From Prevotella sp. UBA3294 (lineage in GTDB: Bacteria; Bacteroidota; Bacteroidia; Bacteroidales; Bacteroidaceae), in NCBI GenBank assembly GCA_002361535.1, contig DETG01000027.1, forward strand, positions 21,263 through 37,455: a stretch of DNA of 16,193 nt, read 5' to 3'. The notes beneath the pieces were generated by a model. That model searched no databases. It saw only the letters and a list, made by a program, of their open reading frames with translations, and was not told the DNA's origin. The position numbers were made by a program, and so were the translations under genes. Of this stretch, positions 15,483-16,193 are shown in pieces; the stretch's first letter is position 1, and each line of letters opens with the position of its first letter.

Positions 15483-15953
15483 ATGAAAAAGGTATTGTTT
15501 TTATTTGCTGCGCTATTCATGACCTGCATCTTCACAAGTTGCAGCGATGATGACGATGACTACAAGCGGATGAAGAACCTTGACGTATCCTTACTGCCCG
15601 GCTACTGGATCATAGTAAAGGACGGTGCAAAGACAAGAACAGGTGTTTGGTTTTCTTATGAGCCAACCGCCCGGTTCGATCAGACAGAAGGCAAATTGAT
15701 TTGTAGAGAAGCAAGGTATTTCAGTATAAGCGATGATATGACCACGATTGTCAACTGGGGACATGATACTTTATGGTACGTCTATGAGACTGGCGAAATC
15801 GGAATGCTGTGGTCTGAAGAAGGCTCAAGGTCTGTGTATCGCCTGACAAAAGACAAACTGGTCATCAGCACTTACAGTGCCCAGTTTAATTCCCGCACCT
15901 TCTTGGAGCTCGAAAGGATACCCGACCCCATTGTTCCTGAGGCACTTCAGTAG
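15483..15953 (+). CDS. Small surface-type lipoprotein, lipocalin-like
   Basis: A 156-residue predicted lipoprotein with the lipobox FTSC (Cys20). The cysteine is followed by SDDDDDY, an acidic stretch like the export signal that sends Bacteroidetes lipoproteins to the cell surface. The mature part has short alternating strands and aromatic residues (LLPGYWIIVKDG, TLWYVYETGEIGMLW, YRLTKDKLVIST), a pattern like the small lipocalin-like beta-barrel lipoproteins common in Bacteroides and Prevotella. I cannot assign a ligand or partner. It is surrounded by broken pieces of secreted proteins, so an immunity or surface-binding role in an RHS-type locus is a possibility, but only from context. Confidence 0.75.
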   Translation: MKKVLFLFAALFMTCIFTSCSDDDDDYKRMKNLDVSLLPGYWIIVKDGAKTRTGVWFSYEPTARFDQTEGKLICREARYFSISDDMTTIVNWGHDTLWYVYETGEIGMLWSEEGSRSVYRLTKDKLVISTYSAQFNSRTFLELERIPDPIVPEALQ

Positions 15954-15981
15954 TACAGAAAGAACAGAAAAAGGCTGGTAT

Positions 15982-16014
15982 TTGAACAACGAATCAATAT
16001 ATTTTATATTTTTG
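15982..16014 (+). promoter_or_regulatory. Bacteroidetes-type promoter before the signal-peptide relic
   Basis: TATTTTTG at 16007-16014 matches TAnnTTTG. A TTG at 15982-15984 lies 22 bases before it. The leader to the ATG at 16050 would be about 30 bases. The promoter appears intact although the gene it drives is broken. Confidence 0.6.
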
Positions 16015-16049
16015 CACTGAAATACCAATCCTAACAAAAATAGAACAAT

Positions 16050-16178
16050 ATGATGAGAAGGTTAGCAGTTATATTCATGGCAGTAGTGCCCCTTCTGTCA
16101 TTCGGGCAACTAATTTCTGGCTGGATTAATTTGGATGTTTCTCCTTTAATTTATATATTTGCAAAAATAAGGATATGA
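16050..16178 (+). pseudogene. Signal peptide of a lost secreted protein joined to unrelated sequence
   Basis: The frame gives 42 residues: a good signal peptide (MMRRLAVIFMAVVPLLSFGQ) followed by LISGW, then residues that look like translated promoter DNA up to a TGA at 16176-16178. The downstream half carries a complete -33/-7 promoter at 16131-16161, which supports the view that coding sequence ended shortly after the signal peptide. The stop overlaps the next ATG by ATGA. I think this is the stub left when the body of a secreted gene was removed. A genuine small secreted peptide is less likely. Confidence 0.5.
16131..16161 (+). promoter_or_regulatory. Full Bacteroidetes promoter for the gene leaving the window
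   Basis: TTG at 16131-16133, then 20 bases, then TATATTTG at 16154-16161: an exact -33/-7 pair with standard spacing. The predicted start near 16168 is only about 7 bases before the ATG at 16175, a very short leader. Confidence 0.7.
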
Positions 16179-16193
16179 GAAGAAAAGAATTAT
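16175..16193 (+). CDS. Start of a further gene, cut by the window end
   Basis: The ATG at 16175 opens MRRKEL and runs off the window. It has a good promoter directly upstream. Too little is present for an identity; the basic start would fit a signal peptide or a regulator. Confidence 0.4.

Noticed and set aside
1..16193. tRNA, rRNA or riboswitch genes
   Set aside because: No cloverleaf, rRNA-like block or recognised riboswitch core was found by eye; a covariance-model scan would be the decisive test.

Overview
The window looks like a chromosomal segment of a Bacteroidales bacterium, most likely Prevotella or a close relative. The main evidence is the promoter grammar: seven start regions carry the Bacteroidetes -7 element TAnnTTTG, two of them with a TTG about 20 bases upstream. 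A-rich leaders mostly replace Shine-Dalgarno sequences. The gene content agrees: a hybrid malic enzyme, the OMP-lptC-CNNM-PPIase block, a type IX secretion sorting tail, RHS fragments, and an SDDDD-type lipoprotein.

Bases 1-8200 are conserved, balanced-GC housekeeping sequence. The 3' part of aspA (aspartate to fumarate) converges on maeB (malate to pyruvate), and a 37-base inverted repeat sits between them. maeB diverges from a TetR-family regulator; their shared control region holds both promoters and a perfect 8+8 inverted repeat. The TetR gene overlaps tail-to-tail with a long RelA/SpoT homologue whose (p)ppGpp-hydrolase HD motif has lost its key residues. Divergent from that gene is a secreted two-domain esterase (alpha/beta hydrolase plus SGNH hydrolase), which ends at a strong terminator.

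Bases 8300-14080 form an envelope-biogenesis block on the plus strand: an outer-membrane barrel of FadL/OmpP1 type, lptC (LPS export), a CNNM/CorC-type CBS membrane protein, and a membrane-anchored SurA/PpiD-like PPIase. The PPIase has its own promoter and an unusual structured leader. The block closes with a perfect 30-base palindromic terminator.

From 14100 to the end the sequence changes character. It is AT-richer in places, genes are short, and most entries look broken: a C-terminal-type RHS-repeat scrap, an orphan Tyr/Lys-rich lipoprotein, a frameshifted and internally deleted T9SS-exported protein (signal peptide in one frame, sorting tail in another), a small lipoprotein with a CSDDDDD export signal, a signal peptide joined to unrelated sequence, and a fresh promoter with the first codons of another gene. 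I read this as the eroded edge of a secreted RHS polymorphic-toxin locus with leftover partner or immunity-type lipoproteins. It is the most interesting accessory region here, but the functional assignment is inference.
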